In this document: piece after piece, positions 6,135 through 6,480 of the stretch
Numbering within the stretch: position 1 is the stretch's first letter
Layout of the letters: each line of letters opens with the position of its first letter
Assembly: GCA_021780585.1 (NCBI GenBank)
Contig: JAJXYM010000221.1
Coordinates: 1-6,480, forward strand
Source of the DNA: Deltaproteobacteria bacterium
Lineage (GTDB): Bacteria > Desulfobacterota > Binatia > Binatales > Binataceae
Direction of reading: 5' to 3'
Length of the DNA stretch: 6,480 nt
Program-made: the position numbers and the translations under genes
The notes under the pieces: generated by a model
The model's input: the letters and a program-made list of their open reading frames with translations, nothing else
Databases searched by the model: none
What the model was told of the DNA's origin: nothing

Positions 6135-6167
6135 GCGCGGCCGGAGGCCGCGGCGGAGGTGCTCCAT
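6135..6167 (+). repeat. Spacer 11, overlaps spacer 3 by 23 bases
   Basis: Its first 23 bases (6135-6157) are identical to the last 23 of spacer 3 (5657-5679). The two therefore tile a 43-base source sequence on the same strand with a 10-base offset. The shared part holds a perfect hairpin, CGCGGCC/GGA/GGCCGCG (5658-5674 in spacer 3). The bases just before the overlap in spacer 3 are AA (5655-5656). Confidence 0.95.
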
Positions 6168-6480
6168 GGTTGCCCCGCACACGCGGGGATAGGCCGTTCT
6201 CCATGCTCGCGAAGCCGCGCTCGAAAAGGGTTGCCCCGCACACGCGGGGATAGGCCTTCTATGCGGAGCCGCGCGAGGAGACTATCGCGGGTTGCCCCGC
6301 ACACGCGGGGATAGGCCATCGTCGTGGAAGGCGGCTTCATCGATGATTGCGGTTGCCCCGCACACGCGGGGATAGGCCCCATCAACCAATCCGGTTCCTG
6401 CCAATTCATGGGGTTGCCCCGCACACGCGGGGATAGGCCGGGGTAATGCGGTCGCCGTCGCGCGGCCGCCCGGGTTGCCC

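Larger units (their letters stand above)
5497..6480 (+). CRISPR. Type I-E CRISPR array, leader-proximal part, continues beyond window
   Basis: Sixteen identical 28-base repeats start every 61 bases (5497, 5558, 5619, 5680, 5741, 5802, 5863, 5924, 5985, 6046, 6107, 6168, 6229, 6290, 6351, 6412), with a 17th cut off at 6473-6480. The 16 complete spacers are all 33 bases. Each repeat has a 6-bp hairpin, CCCCGC/ACAC/GCGGGG (5502-5517 in repeat 1), followed by ATAGGCC. By analogy with E. coli, Cas6e should cut after the last G of the stem, leaving ATAGGCC as the 5' handle and a 61-base crRNA. The base after ATAGGCC varies (6 C, 6 G, 3 T, 1 A), so it belongs to the spacer; an E. coli-style 29-base repeat does not apply. 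No degenerate terminal repeat is seen, so the array goes on. Spacer 1 (5525-5557) should be the newest. Spacers 3/11 and 4/10 are related. Confidence 0.99.

Noticed and set aside
1..6480. A novel accessory gene or anti-phage module within the operon
   Set aside because: Every stretch over 120 bases is accounted for by seven standard I-E cas genes, the leader and the array. No extra gene fits between them.

Overview
The window holds most of a subtype I-E (Cascade, 'E. coli type') CRISPR-Cas locus, all on the + strand: the 3' part of cas8e (cse1), then complete cas11e (cse2), cas7e, cas5e, cas6e, cas1e and cas2e, a leader of about 114 bp, and the leader-proximal part of a CRISPR array that runs off the right edge. 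The DNA is clearly G+C-rich, with G or C at most third codon positions and strong Shine-Dalgarno sequences before nearly every gene. It therefore comes from a high-GC bacterium. There is no rRNA, tRNA or housekeeping marker here, so I cannot place it further.

Layout. Positions 1-5382 are a tightly packed operon. The five effector genes overlap each other by 1 to 20 bases (cas8e/cas11e 20, cas11e/cas7e 1, cas7e/cas5e 4, cas5e/cas6e 8). A 36-base gap then separates cas6e from cas1e, and cas1e and cas2e overlap by 23 bases. cas3 is not in the window; in I-E loci it usually lies upstream of cas8e, beyond the left edge. Positions 5383-5496 are the leader. It contains a perfect 10-bp inverted repeat just after cas2e, promoter-like TTGAC boxes, and a direct repeat GATGTG(A/T)CGCA whose second copy stops 3 bases before the first CRISPR repeat. 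Positions 5497-6480 hold 16 complete, identical 28-base repeats, 16 spacers of exactly 33 bases, and the first 8 bases of a 17th repeat.

How it works together, from what is known of the family. Cas6e cuts the array transcript at the repeat hairpin. Cas8e, Cas11e, Cas7e, Cas5e and Cas6e form Cascade on the crRNA. Cascade finds a PAM-flanked target and recruits Cas3. Cas1-Cas2 inserts new spacers next to the leader. All Cas1 active-site residues and the likely Cas6e catalytic histidine are present, and the repeats show no decay, so the locus looks functional.

The genes themselves are ordinary subtype I-E; I see no new gene family. The most informative part is the spacer content. Spacers 3 and 11 overlap by 23 bases with a 10-base offset, which exposes AA as the bases immediately upstream of one protospacer (AAG if the first spacer base is counted), the canonical I-E PAM. 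Spacers 4 and 10 are the same sequence with two substitutions. Together they suggest repeated sampling of the same or related invaders.
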